From Cephaloticoccus capnophilus (GTDB taxonomy: Bacteria > Verrucomicrobiota > Verrucomicrobiia > Opitutales > Opitutaceae), in assembly GCF_001580045.1 (NCBI RefSeq), contig NZ_LSZP01000032.1:62001-126000 (forward strand): a stretch of DNA of 64,000 nt, given 5' to 3'. Positions 1 to 10,895 of the stretch are shown one piece after another; within the stretch, counting starts at the first letter, position 1, and each line of letters opens with the position of its first letter. The notes under the pieces are model-generated. The model was given only the letters and a program-made list of their open reading frames with translations, ran no database searches and had not been told where the DNA came from. Both the position numbers and the translations under genes were made by a program.

Positions 1-2367
<2,367 letters not shown>

Positions 2368-2375
2368 GCGCGGCC

Positions 2376-2398
2376 AAAACAAAACAGTCTGCGACTGT
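2376..2398 (-). terminator. Rho-independent terminator of rnpB
   Basis: On the minus strand the sequence reads ACAGTC-GCA-GACTGT followed by TTTTGTTTT, directly after the rnpB 3' end. The arms are 2393-2398 and 2384-2389. Confidence 0.75.
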
Positions 2399-2401
2399 GC
2401 A

Positions 2402-2902
2402 CGCTTGGGGCCGGTAAGCCGGATTCTGTTCCGCGCGCCAGCAGCGGTAAACCGCCCCCGCGCGCTTCGATTGTCATTTATCTCAAGCCGAGAGAAAAAA
2501 GATCCCCTCGCCTTGGCTCGTGCGGCTCCTCGCAGCCGAGGCCCTAAGGCCCCAGCTCCGCGAACCGCGACGCGCTGCAGCATACCCGAGACCTATAGGA
2601 CGGGCCGCCCAGTCTCCTATTTTGCCTTGCACCGGATGGGGTTTTTCGTGCCGCCGAACGCTCACGCGCGACGCGGTGGGCTCTTACCCCACCTTTTCAC
2701 CCTTACCCGCTTGGCGCAGTTACGAAGAACCACGCCGCACAGGCGGTTTGTTTTCTGTGACACTATCCGTCGACGCGCCTTGACGCGCGCCGCCCATGCT
2801 TGAGGCCAAAACCTCTCGCACGGCATCCTGCCCTGCGGTGTCCGGACTTTCCTCTCCGTAGCGTTTTGAAAGAACTGCGGAGCGACAATCAGGCCCCAAA
2901 CG
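2402..2902 (-). ncRNA. rnpB: RNase P RNA (catalytic subunit)
   Basis: Catalytic RNA of RNase P, which matures tRNA 5' ends. Read on the minus strand, the 5' end (CGTTTGGGGCC) pairs with the 3' end (GGCCCCAAGCG) to form P1. Next come the conserved GAGGAAAGTCCGGAC (about 2850-2865), GCAGGATGCCGTG, ACAGAAA, the P15-type GGTAAGAGCCCACC and the terminal AGAATCCGGCTTACCGG. All diagnostic bacterial RNase P blocks are present in order. A T-rich hairpin follows immediately. The short reading frames seen over this stretch are not genes. Confidence 0.96.
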
Positions 2903-3026
2903 TGCGGCGCGCACTAGGACGCGCCTCCCTCACCACTACGAGCCATTTATTTTGACTAAGCTTAATTTATTGACCTGCGCCCTCAGCTTTGGCTCGTTCG
3001 CCGCTTTCGTTTAACGACTCCCCTCA

Positions 3027-3290
3027 ATGGCCAACACCAAATCCGCTATCAAAGCCGCGCGTAAAACCGTGCGCCTCACGGCTCGCAACAAAGCGACCAA
3101 GACCCGCCTAAAGACCCTGCACAAGAAGCTCGACGCAGCCGCCAAAGCAGCCGATCCCACCGCACTCAAAACAGCCGCTGCGAACTACGCCTCCGCGATG
3201 GATAAGGCGGTAAAAAGCGGCGTCGTTCACAAAAACGCCGCCAACCGCGCCAAATCCCACGCGGCGATTAAGCTCAAGCTCGCCGCCTAA
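3027..3290 (+). CDS. rpsT: 30S ribosomal protein S20
   Basis: 87 residues, the usual S20 length. It binds 16S rRNA early in 30S assembly. It starts MANTKSAIKAARK, is very rich in Lys, Ala and Arg, and carries the family's conserved C-terminal helix with VVHKNAANRAKSHAAIK. It is monocistronic: rnpB lies upstream on the other strand and a strong terminator follows 28 bases after the stop. Confidence 0.97.
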   Translation: MANTKSAIKAARKTVRLTARNKATKTRLKTLHKKLDAAAKAADPTALKTAAANYASAMDKAVKSGVVHKNAANRAKSHAAIKLKLAA

Positions 3291-3318
3291 GCGCGCCCCG
3301 CAAGGCCAGCCCATACAC

Positions 3319-3346
3319 GCCGCAGCTCACCCGCTGCGGCTTTTTT
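3319..3346 (+). terminator. Rho-independent terminator of rpsT
   Basis: Perfect 8-bp stem GCCGCAGC / GCTGCGGC (3319-3326 and 3333-3340), six-base loop, then TTTTTT. Confidence 0.9.
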
Positions 3347-3382
3347 CGTAGCTTAGCCAAGCACAGACTCTTGCCGCCGCTT

Positions 3383-4294
3383 CTACGTAGAGCGACTGGC
3401 GCAAGTGCCCAGCACATCGCCCATGCGCGCGTAGGTCTCGATATGGACTGCGCTTTGAGCGACGAGGTCAGGCGCAAATTGGATTCGCCCGCGTTGGAAA
3501 ATCGTAATCACGCAGGAGCCGCCAAACGCGAAAAGCCCCTTCTCCTCGCCTCGCGCAACAGCCCGTCCCTCGACGTAGCTTTGGCGAATGCTCCCGACAT
3601 TGGTCGCGCCAACTTCGAACATCGCTACGCGCCCAAACGCCTCGGTCTCCATCAGGGTCAGCATCCGTTTATTTTGCACGAGGTAGCCGATGTTTCGCCG
3701 AAGCGCGATAGGGCTCACCGAATAGAGCCAACCCTTTATCAGTCGCGCGGGGCCCGGACTGCCCGATACCGGAAAGTGAAACCGGTGATAGTCCACCGGA
3801 CAAAGGCGTGAGATCAGCATCGCGCCGCCCGAAAACTCCCTCGCTAGTGACGCATCAGCGAAGAGTTCGACGAGCGAAAACTTCGCTCCCTTCACGTAAA
3901 ACCCAGCCGCCGCGTCCACATCGGGAAACACGAGATGCCGCCCATCCGCCGGAAGCACCGCCACACCCGCGCCCTCTGAAATCGGACGGCACTCCGGCTT
4001 TAGCGTGCGATAGAAAAACTCGTTAAAGCTGCGATAGGTAAAAGCCGACTTGGCGAACTCCTCCACATTAAGATCGTACTTCGCAATGAAGGGCAGCACC
4101 CGCAATTGGCTCCGCCTCCTGCTCATTTTCCACCCGTAATAGGCCGAGAAAAACTTGCGCCGCGCCAAGAGCCACAGCCCTGCCCGCCCCATCGGGTTCT
4201 CATAGGCAAAGCGCAACCAACGCTCGCCAAAGATTTGCTCGGTTTCGAGTGCCTGCGTGTAGCGGTTGTAAAAGCGGATAGGGTCAGCAGCCAT
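3383..4294 (-). CDS. psd: Phosphatidylserine decarboxylase
   Basis: 303 residues. It converts phosphatidylserine to phosphatidylethanolamine at the inner membrane. The proenzyme self-cleaves before a serine to make a pyruvoyl group. That site is visible as FGGSCVITIF near residue 265, a GGS variant of the LGST motif. Other family marks are the PADGRHLVF segment, SRLCPVDYHRFHFPVSG (catalytic His region) and MFEVGATNVGSI. The N-terminus (FYNRYTQALETEQIFGERWLRFAYENPMGR) is typical of the PSD subgroup found in Verrucomicrobia and Planctomycetes. The start is taken at ATG 4294; an in-frame extension to 4357 looks non-coding. Confidence 0.93.
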   Translation of the reverse strand: MAADPIRFYNRYTQALETEQIFGERWLRFAYENPMGRAGLWLLARRKFFSAYYGWKMSRRRSQLRVLPFIAKYDLNVEEFAKSAFTYRSFNEFFYRTLKPECRPISEGAGVAVLPADGRHLVFPDVDAAAGFYVKGAKFSLVELFADASLAREFSGGAMLISRLCPVDYHRFHFPVSGSPGPARLIKGWLYSVSPIALRRNIGYLVQNKRMLTLMETEAFGRVAMFEVGATNVGSIRQSYVEGRAVARGEEKGLFAFGGSCVITIFQRGRIQFAPDLVAQSAVHIETYARMGDVLGTCASRST

Positions 4295-4423
4295 ATGAAA
4301 AGGAGGCGCAGAGAAGGCGGAAAAGAGCGGAGACTGACCAATCGCGACAACCAACACCAGTTTCGAGTTTACAGCCTGCCGCTCAACCGTAGCGTCCGCC
4401 TCCGCTGTTCTTTCAGCGACCTT

Positions 4424-4508
4424 GCCCGGGTGGCGGAATTGGCAGACGCAGCAGACTCAAAATCTGCCGCCCTTTAAAGGCTTGTGGGTTCGACCCCCAC
4501 CCCGGGCA
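4424..4508 (+). tRNA. tRNA-Leu (anticodon CAA)
   Basis: 85-base class II tRNA. The acceptor stem is GCCCGGG / CCCGGGC with discriminator A4508. The D arm contains TGGCGGAATTGGCAGACGC, the anticodon arm reads GCAGA-CTCAAAA-TCTGC (anticodon CAA, codon UUG), there is a long variable arm, and the T loop is TTCGACC. CCA is not encoded. Confidence 0.96.
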
Positions 4509-4669
4509 CGTTTTTAGGCGCGTTCTTATCGGCCCATAGCCGCTCGCGGCTGCAGCGCTTTTATAAAAACCGCTCGTCCAAGCGTAAACGCCCCTCCGCC
4601 CCTAAAGAAACGAGTCATTACTGGTATTTACTCTTGAAGGGCTGAGTGCCCCTGTGTGCGGTCGGGGCC

Positions 4670-5551
4670 GTGTCTACACCACCGATTTTGATGATAGGGC
4701 TCCCCAAGGGCAGCCTAGAAGAAGCCACCAAAAACTTATTCCACAAGGCCGGCTGGCGCATCACCACCAGTTCGCGCTCCTACCGGCCAGCCATCGACGA
4801 CCCTGAGCTCGAAGGCCGCTTCGTCCGCGCACAAGAGCTTAGCCGCTATGTCGAACACGGCTTCTTCGACTGCGGGCTCACCGGCAGCGACTGGATTTGC
4901 GAAAACGAGAGCGACGTCCACGAAGTCTGCGACCTCATCTACAGCCGCGCCTCCTCAACCCGCTCGAAATGGGTTTTGTGCGTGCCCGAGTCCTCATCGA
5001 TCACCCGCCCCGAAGAGCTCGCCGACAAACGCGTGGCGACCGAACTGGTCGGCACCGTGCGCCGCTACTTCGCCGAGAGAAAAATCCCCACCCATGTCGA
5101 GTTCTCTTGGGGCGCGACCGAGGTCAAAGTCCCCGACTTAGTCGACGCGATTGTGGACATCACTGAGACGGGCAACTCCATCCGCGCCAACAAGCTGCGA
5201 ATCATCGACACGCTCCTCGAAACCAACACCAAGCTCATCGCTAACAAGCGCAGTTGGGAGAACCCCACAAAACGCAAAAAAATCGAGACCCTTGCGCTCC
5301 TCCTCCAAGCCGCGCTCGAAGCCGAGACCAAGGTCGGCCTAAAACTCAACATCCGCAAAGACGCACTCGACAAGGTGCTCGCCACCATCCCCGCGCTGCG
5401 CAACCCGACCATCTCCCCGCTGAGCAACCCCGACTGGGCCGCGCTCGAAACCATCATCGACGACCGCGTCGTGCGCGAAATCGTCCCCCAACTCAAGTCG
5501 CTCGGAGCCGAAGGCATCGTCGAGTATCCGCTCAACAAAGTTGTTTACTAA
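4670..5551 (+). CDS. hisG: ATP phosphoribosyltransferase (long-form HisG)
   Basis: First enzyme of histidine biosynthesis: ATP plus PRPP to phosphoribosyl-ATP. 293 residues, which is the long form with a C-terminal ACT-like regulatory domain and does not need HisZ. Motifs are GLPKGSLEEATKNLF at the N-terminus, FDCGLTGSDWICE, and the PRPP-binding loop VDAIVDITETGNSIRANKLR, followed by the ~75-residue regulatory tail ending EGIVEYPLNKVVY. The start is uncertain. GTG 4670 gives a STPPILMIGLPKG N-terminus of normal length; GTG 4646 and ATG 4691 are alternatives. It stands alone: hisI is 38 kb away. No His-rich leader peptide was seen upstream. Confidence 0.94.
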   Translation: MSTPPILMIGLPKGSLEEATKNLFHKAGWRITTSSRSYRPAIDDPELEGRFVRAQELSRYVEHGFFDCGLTGSDWICENESDVHEVCDLIYSRASSTRSKWVLCVPESSSITRPEELADKRVATELVGTVRRYFAERKIPTHVEFSWGATEVKVPDLVDAIVDITETGNSIRANKLRIIDTLLETNTKLIANKRSWENPTKRKKIETLALLLQAALEAETKVGLKLNIRKDALDKVLATIPALRNPTISPLSNPDWAALETIIDDRVVREIVPQLKSLGAEGIVEYPLNKVVY

Positions 5552-5733
5552 AGCGTAGCCACCTAGCGAGCGCGGGCACCTGCCTCTCGCACTACGTGTG
5601 ACCTGCGCTCCTGTGCTCGCCCTCCGCTCCTCACACACGCCGCGCTGCAAATCTCCCATCATCTGCAGCGACTACGGCGCAGTCGCACACACACGCACCG
5701 CCACCTCCCTTCCGGCCCCTCGCCCCACCTGTA

Positions 5734-6609
5734 ATGAAACGCACACTCGGCCTCCTCCAACACGCCTGCACGAGCGCCCCCGCCGCAAACCTCGAAAAAA
5801 CGCTCGCGCTCGCCGAGCAGGCCGCGCGCGGCGGGGCACAGATTATCTGCACGCAAGAGCTGTTTCGCTCGCAGTACTTTTGCCAGAGCGAGGACCACAG
5901 TAACTTCGCGCTCGCCGAGGAAATCCCCGGCCCCAGCACTGCCGCCTTCCAGGCGCTCGCCAAGAAATACGGCGTCGTGATCGTCGCCTCGCTCTTCGAA
6001 AAACGTGCCGCCGGACTCTACCACAACACCGCCGTCATCATCGACAGCGACGGCGCGCTTTTGGGCATCTACCGCAAGATGCACATCCCCGACGACCCGC
6101 TCTTTTACGAAAAATTCTACTTCACCCCCGGCGACACCGGCTTTCGCGCTTGGCGCACAAAGCTCGGCAAAATCGGCGTCCTCATTTGCTGGGATCAATG
6201 GTATCCTGAAGCCGCCCGCCTCACCGCGCTCCAAGGTGCGGACATCCTCTTTTACCCGACTGCCATCGGCTGGCACCCGTCCGAAAAAGCTCACTACGGC
6301 GCGACCCAACACAGCGCGTGGGAAACCATCCAGCGCGGCCACGCAGTCGCCAACGGCTGTTATGTCGCCGCCGTCAACCGCATCGGCCACGAGACGCCCA
6401 TCGGCGGTGACGGACTAGAGTTCTGGGGCCAAAGCTTCATCGCAGGCACCAGCGGCCAGATCCTAGCCAAAGCCAGCCCTGACCGCGAAGAAGTCCTTCT
6501 CCACGAAGTCGACCTTGGCTCACTCGACGTCACCCGTACGCACTGGCCCTTTCTGCGCGACCGCCGGATCGACGCCTACGGCGATATTACAAAACGCTTC
6601 CGCGACTGA
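5734..6609 (+). CDS. aguB: N-carbamoylputrescine amidohydrolase
   Basis: 291-residue nitrilase-superfamily enzyme that hydrolyses N-carbamoylputrescine to putrescine, CO2 and ammonia. The catalytic triad is visible: Glu in ICTQELFRSQYFC, Lys in YRKMHIPDDP, Cys in LICWDQWYPEAAR. The YFCQSED and PTAIGWHPSEK segments are characteristic of the AguB subgroup. It is followed after four bases by agmatine deiminase, so the two form an operon for agmatine to putrescine conversion. Confidence 0.95.
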   Translation: MKRTLGLLQHACTSAPAANLEKTLALAEQAARGGAQIICTQELFRSQYFCQSEDHSNFALAEEIPGPSTAAFQALAKKYGVVIVASLFEKRAAGLYHNTAVIIDSDGALLGIYRKMHIPDDPLFYEKFYFTPGDTGFRAWRTKLGKIGVLICWDQWYPEAARLTALQGADILFYPTAIGWHPSEKAHYGATQHSAWETIQRGHAVANGCYVAAVNRIGHETPIGGDGLEFWGQSFIAGTSGQILAKASPDREEVLLHEVDLGSLDVTRTHWPFLRDRRIDAYGDITKRFRD

Positions 6610-6613
6610 GAAC

Positions 6614-7660
6614 ATGGGCCTAACGAGCGAGCCAATTTCCGAGCATGGATTCCGCATGCCCAGTGAGTGGGAGCCGCAAGACGCCGTATGGCTGTCTTGG
6701 CCGCACAACCGCAAAACTTGGCCCGGCCAATTTCGCCCCATCCCCTACGCCTTTGCCCAATTCGTCGCCGCAATCAGCCGCTACGAATCCGTCCGCATCA
6801 ACTGTGCGCAGCCCCTCCAGCCCCGCGCCCAACGACTCTGTGCCAAGGCAGGCGCAGACATGACGCGCGTCCACTTTTACGACCATCCGACCAACGACGC
6901 GTGGTGCCGCGACCACGGCCCAATTTTCGTAAAAAAGCGCACGACCGGTGAAGTCGCCGTAACCGATTGGCACTACAACGCGTGGGGTGACAAATACCCG
7001 CCCTACGATCTCGATAACCGCATCCCTGCCCTCATCGCCGAAAAACTTGGGCTGCGCCGCTTCGCCTACGAAATGGTGCTCGAAGGCGGCTCCATCGACG
7101 TCAACGGCCGCGGCCTGCTCCTCACCACCGAGCAATGCCTCCTACACCCCAACCGCAACCCGCAGCTCAACCGCGCCCAGATTGAGCGCAGACTAATAGA
7201 CGCGCTCGGCGTCACTCAAATCCTTTGGCTCGGCGAAGGCATCGTCGGCGACGACACCGACGGCCACATAGACGACATAACCCGCTTCTACAGCGCCGCC
7301 GGCATTCTCACCTGCATCGAGCCCAACACCCGCGACCCGAATCACGAAATCCTAGAAGCCAACCTAGAGCGACTGCGCGGCTTCCGCACGCCCGAGGGTG
7401 CCCCCTTCGACCTCGTCACGCTGCCCATGCCGCGCCCCCTCGCCTTCCAAGGCCAGCGCGTCCCGGCCAGCTACGCGAATTTTTTAATCATTAACGGCGC
7501 AGTGCTCGTCCCTCAATTCCGCCAACCCAAGCGCGACGCCGAAGCCCGCGAGATAATCGGCCACTGCTTCCCCGACCGCGAAATCGTAGGCATCGACTGC
7601 TACGATCTCATCTGGGGGCTCGGCACCCTCCACTGCCTCTCCCAACAACAACCGCAGTGA
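6614..7660 (+). CDS. aguA: Agmatine deiminase
   Basis: 348 residues. It converts agmatine to N-carbamoylputrescine, the substrate of the preceding gene. It belongs to the peptidylarginine-deiminase fold family: MPSEWEPQDAVWLSWPHN, WCRDHGPIFV, LEGGSIDVNGRG, the His/Asp motif DDTDGHIDDITRF, and the catalytic Cys near the C-terminus in GTLHCLSQQQP. ATG 6614 lies four bases after the aguB stop; a longer in-frame extension starting inside aguB is discarded. The ending QQQPQ is typical of the family. Confidence 0.95.
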   Translation: MGLTSEPISEHGFRMPSEWEPQDAVWLSWPHNRKTWPGQFRPIPYAFAQFVAAISRYESVRINCAQPLQPRAQRLCAKAGADMTRVHFYDHPTNDAWCRDHGPIFVKKRTTGEVAVTDWHYNAWGDKYPPYDLDNRIPALIAEKLGLRRFAYEMVLEGGSIDVNGRGLLLTTEQCLLHPNRNPQLNRAQIERRLIDALGVTQILWLGEGIVGDDTDGHIDDITRFYSAAGILTCIEPNTRDPNHEILEANLERLRGFRTPEGAPFDLVTLPMPRPLAFQGQRVPASYANFLIINGAVLVPQFRQPKRDAEAREIIGHCFPDREIVGIDCYDLIWGLGTLHCLSQQQPQ

Positions 7661-7666
7661 GCTGGC

Positions 7667-7687
7667 AAAAAAAACAGCCTGCGGCTG
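7667..7687 (-). terminator. Short hairpin terminator after the 5' nuclease gene
   Basis: On the minus strand CAGCC-GCA-GGCTG is followed by eight T. The stem is only 5 bp. The same AGCCGCAGGCTGTTTT motif recurs at 32235, 33722 and, without terminator context, inside a coding region at about 26388. Confidence 0.65.
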
Positions 7688-7707
7688 CGCTCGCGCGACG
7701 CGCCCCT

Positions 7708-8607
7708 TTAGAAAAGTTCGGGCTGCGCGTAGCGACGTTGGGCTTCGGCTTGAGCGCTTTTCATTTCTAGCTCGCCCAGTAAACGAAGCAACTCGCCCAA
7801 GTTGATGTGCTGCGATTGCGCCAACTCCTCGCGCGTGAGCGTCGGCAGCGAAAGGTCAAAACGCGTAAGCTGCCGATTCAGTCGCAGCCGCTCCGCCGCG
7901 CTGGCGAGTTCTTGCCGAAAGCGCTCGGGCTTTATCTCGGCTGCATTCGCGAGGACGCCTTCCAAGGAGCCATGCGCCTGCAGCCACTTCGCGGCAGTCT
8001 TCGGGCCCACGCCCGCAAGGCCCGGGATGTTGTCCGACGTGTCACCCACGAGTGCCAAAAAATCGGCGATTTGCCCGGGGCCGACGCCAAACTTTTCGGT
8101 GACACCCACCGCATCGAGATGCCGCCAACCGATGCGCGGATTGGCCGTAGGCGGCGGCAAAAGCAGCGTCACTCCCCCGCCTACGACTTGGGCAAAGTCT
8201 TTGTCCGCGCTAACGATTCGGACGGTGTCCCCACCGCCCGCCAAAGCCACCGCTTGGGCCGCGAGCAAGTCGTCGGACTCCACGCCCTCGCGCTCGATAC
8301 CGCCCAAGCCCATCGCCCGCGTAAGCTCCCGAATAAACGGTAGCTGCTGGGTAAGGGCCTCGGGCGTCTCGCGCCGCTGCGCCTTGTACTCTGGATGCAG
8401 CGCGAGCCGCTCTTGCGAACCGCCAAGATCGAAAAACACCAGTGCGCCGCCGGCCGGCCTCTGCTCGTCGATCAGCCGCCACAAGGCTTTTACCCAGCCG
8501 TGTAGCGCGCCCGTAGGGAAACCATCACTACTGCGCGTGAGTTCGGGCATCCCGTAGAACGCGCGAAACGCGAGATTAAACCCGTCGATAAGAAGCCAGT
8601 TTGCCAT
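7708..8607 (-). CDS. Stand-alone 5'-3' exonuclease (FEN/Pol I N-terminal domain family)
   Basis: 299 residues, matching the 5' nuclease domain of DNA polymerase I without the polymerase. Metal-binding acidic residues appear in LLIDGFNLAFRAFYG, VFFDLGGSQER, GVESDDLLAAQ, VSADKDFAQVV and LVGDTSDNIPG. The last is followed by the helix-hairpin-helix GVGPKTAAKWL (H3TH). Expected role: flap and RNA-primer removal. The C-terminal 40 residues are charged and not conserved. It is convergent with aguA and followed by a terminator. Whether a full-length Pol I also exists elsewhere cannot be told from this window. Confidence 0.9.
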   Translation of the reverse strand: MANWLLIDGFNLAFRAFYGMPELTRSSDGFPTGALHGWVKALWRLIDEQRPAGGALVFFDLGGSQERLALHPEYKAQRRETPEALTQQLPFIRELTRAMGLGGIEREGVESDDLLAAQAVALAGGGDTVRIVSADKDFAQVVGGGVTLLLPPPTANPRIGWRHLDAVGVTEKFGVGPGQIADFLALVGDTSDNIPGLAGVGPKTAAKWLQAHGSLEGVLANAAEIKPERFRQELASAAERLRLNRQLTRFDLSLPTLTREELAQSQHINLGELLRLLGELEMKSAQAEAQRRYAQPELF

Positions 8608-8704
8608 ATTGGCCGGAGCCCACCCGCGACATAACGCACACGCAACGCGGAACTGGTGGCTGGACGCTAATGCGCGCGGCGGCGCCCAGGCTCCGCCTCT
8701 TCGC

Positions 8705-10861
8705 CTACGGGGTGCGCGACTGGCTGCTTTCGGGCGTGATGATGACGGGGTTTTGAAAGAGAGCGTTCGCGCTCACATTAGGCAGGGCTTGTTTCTTCGG
8801 TGCGCCACCGGGGCTAAGCAGGTTGGCCGTTACGAAGATGAGTAGGTTACGCTTTTGCGCGCTCTCGCCCTTCGACTTGAAGAGTCGTCCGAGCACCGGG
8901 ATGTCACCGACCACGGGCACCTTGTCGTTGACCTTTTTGACCTCTTCGCGCGTGAGCCCGCCCATGATGAGTGTCGCCCCATCCCAGATCGTGACCTTTG
9001 TCGAGATGTCACGCACAGAGAAGATGGGTTGGTAAAACCCGGAGGGCACGTTGACGGTCGTGCTGCCGGAAATCGCAACGCTAGGGCCGCCGTACTCCAC
9101 AAAGCCGTCGAACTCGGTAACACGCGGGTTGAGGTCGAGGCTGATGCTGTAGTCGTCCTCCTCAACGGTGGGCGTGACCTTGAGCTCCACGCCAATGTTA
9201 CGCGTCGTGAAGTCTTGGGGCGTGCCCGCAGTGATCGCCACACCCGCCGAGCCACCGCCGCTCGCGCTGCCTGTGCCGACTTGGCTTTGCGTTTGCCCAA
9301 AACTCTGCGGGTAACGCAGTTCTTGGGCGACGGTGATAGTCGCCGGGTTGCCCGAGAGGACGGTGACTTTGGGCGCGCTGAGCAGGTCCGTCCCCTGCTT
9401 TTGCGAGAGTGCGCGAATGACCGCGTTGACGTCGAACTCGCCAATCACACCGGTCACGCTCGCGAGTGCACTCGCGCCGACACCGAGGTAAGGCGCGTTG
9501 GGAATCGCCGGCGGACTGTTAGCAAAAACGGTGTCAATGCCCGCCGTGATTTCGCCGCTTGGGCCAATCGTCACGGGCCGCGTGATGCTGCCCTGCTGTG
9601 TGGCGACGTTGCTCGCAAAGGCAGTCGAGAGGTTGCGCCCCGAAGTCATGTAGCGGGCCTGTGCGCCGGCGTTGCGCTGCGTCGCTTTGGTATTGAGGTT
9701 CCAGTTTACGCCAAGCTCTTCGAGCGCACCTTCCTGCACTTCCATAAACTTGGCCTCAATCTCGACCTGCCGAATGTCGTTGTAGCGGTTCAGGATGTTG
9801 CGGATTCGCTCCAAGTTTCGCGCAGTATGCGTGACGATGATTGAGGAACCGTCGTAGGCGAGGCTGCTGTCGGGCACTGCGTCAAAGTTCACGCCCGCCT
9901 GCTGTAGAAAGTGGCGCAGTGCCGGAGCCTCTTGGCCTGTTGGCGGCGACTCATTACTCGCACCGAACGAGGAAAACGGGCTCGGCGACACAGAGGGCGT
10001 GGAGGCAGCGCCGTTGCCCAAAGTTTGGCCCGTCATCCTCAAAACCGTTGCCCGCGAAACAGGGAAGAATCCCGTTTCGAGCAAACTCGACTCACCGCCC
10101 GGCCGCACCACCACCGCATCACTTTGCACTTCGTATTGGTAGCCGACCGCTTGGGTCACGAAGTCCAGAACGCGCCGGAGTGACGTATTGCGCAACGTGA
10201 GCGTCACGAGCGGCTGCCGGTTACTCGGGTCGAGCAAGACGATGTTGGCGCCGCGTGGGGCGCGAGTGCCTTCGCCCTCACCCGCCCCTTGGGCACTGCG
10301 GTCAAACTCGACTGACGCCGCGCTCAAAGCACTCACCACGCGCCCAATTTCCACGCGGGTGAAGCTCACGTTGGGCAGCACGATTTCGTCCAGCTTGCGA
10401 ACAAGCGGAGCAAGGGCGGCTTCGTCGAAGGGATCACGCCCCTGCTCTTGGAAGAGCCCCGGCCTGCGCCAACTTTGGTCTACCTCGGCCAACATTTCTT
10501 GGCGCGTTTGAAGCCGCGGCGGTGTGCGCCGCGCCTCAAGCTCCTGCTCCAAACGGTCAATCGCCGCCGCCAACTCGCGATTTCCCGGTGAGCGCTGGTC
10601 AAGCTCACGATACGTCGCCAATGCCGCCTCGGGCGCTCCCGCCACATACTGGCTCCGTGCCCGCAAAAGCAGAGTTTTAACCTCAGCATCGCCGAGCGAC
10701 TGGGAGTGCGACGAATCGCTAACCAAAGGCTCGGGCGCAGCCGACGCACTGCTCCCAACGCCCACACTGCCCTGCTGCGCATAGAGTGGCGGGCTGCCGG
10801 ATGGCGCAGAGCTGAGCCCGACAAACAAGGAACCGAAAAGGAGAGTGTTTTTTGAAAGCAT
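8705..10861 (-). CDS. Type IV pilus-like secretin, Amuc_1098 family (PilQ/GspD-like)
   Basis: 718 residues. Outer-membrane channel of a type IV pilus/type II secretion-like machine. The N-terminal signal region is MLSKNTLLFGSLFVGLSSAPSGSPPLYAQQ. A short TPR-like segment follows at about 60-110 (LLLRARSQYVAGAPEAALATYREL). Then come N0/STN-like and N1-type domains (about 155-370, including VTLTLRNTSLRRVLDFVTQAVGYQYEV) and the secretin core (about 480-690; LSAPKVTVLSGNPATITVAQE, then GATLIMGGLTREEVKKVNDKVPVVGDIPVLGRLFKS). Last gene of a three-gene operon with the PilM/N-like and inner-membrane proteins. The order matches the Akkermansia Amuc_1098-1101 cluster. Confidence 0.9.
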   Translation of the reverse strand: MLSKNTLLFGSLFVGLSSAPSGSPPLYAQQGSVGVGSSASAAPEPLVSDSSHSQSLGDAEVKTLLLRARSQYVAGAPEAALATYRELDQRSPGNRELAAAIDRLEQELEARRTPPRLQTRQEMLAEVDQSWRRPGLFQEQGRDPFDEAALAPLVRKLDEIVLPNVSFTRVEIGRVVSALSAASVEFDRSAQGAGEGEGTRAPRGANIVLLDPSNRQPLVTLTLRNTSLRRVLDFVTQAVGYQYEVQSDAVVVRPGGESSLLETGFFPVSRATVLRMTGQTLGNGAASTPSVSPSPFSSFGASNESPPTGQEAPALRHFLQQAGVNFDAVPDSSLAYDGSSIIVTHTARNLERIRNILNRYNDIRQVEIEAKFMEVQEGALEELGVNWNLNTKATQRNAGAQARYMTSGRNLSTAFASNVATQQGSITRPVTIGPSGEITAGIDTVFANSPPAIPNAPYLGVGASALASVTGVIGEFDVNAVIRALSQKQGTDLLSAPKVTVLSGNPATITVAQELRYPQSFGQTQSQVGTGSASGGGSAGVAITAGTPQDFTTRNIGVELKVTPTVEEDDYSISLDLNPRVTEFDGFVEYGGPSVAISGSTTVNVPSGFYQPIFSVRDISTKVTIWDGATLIMGGLTREEVKKVNDKVPVVGDIPVLGRLFKSKGESAQKRNLLIFVTANLLSPGGAPKKQALPNVSANALFQNPVIITPESSQSRTP

Positions 10862-10895
10862 GGGAGTCTTGGGGGAAAGCGTTCAGTACTCGGGG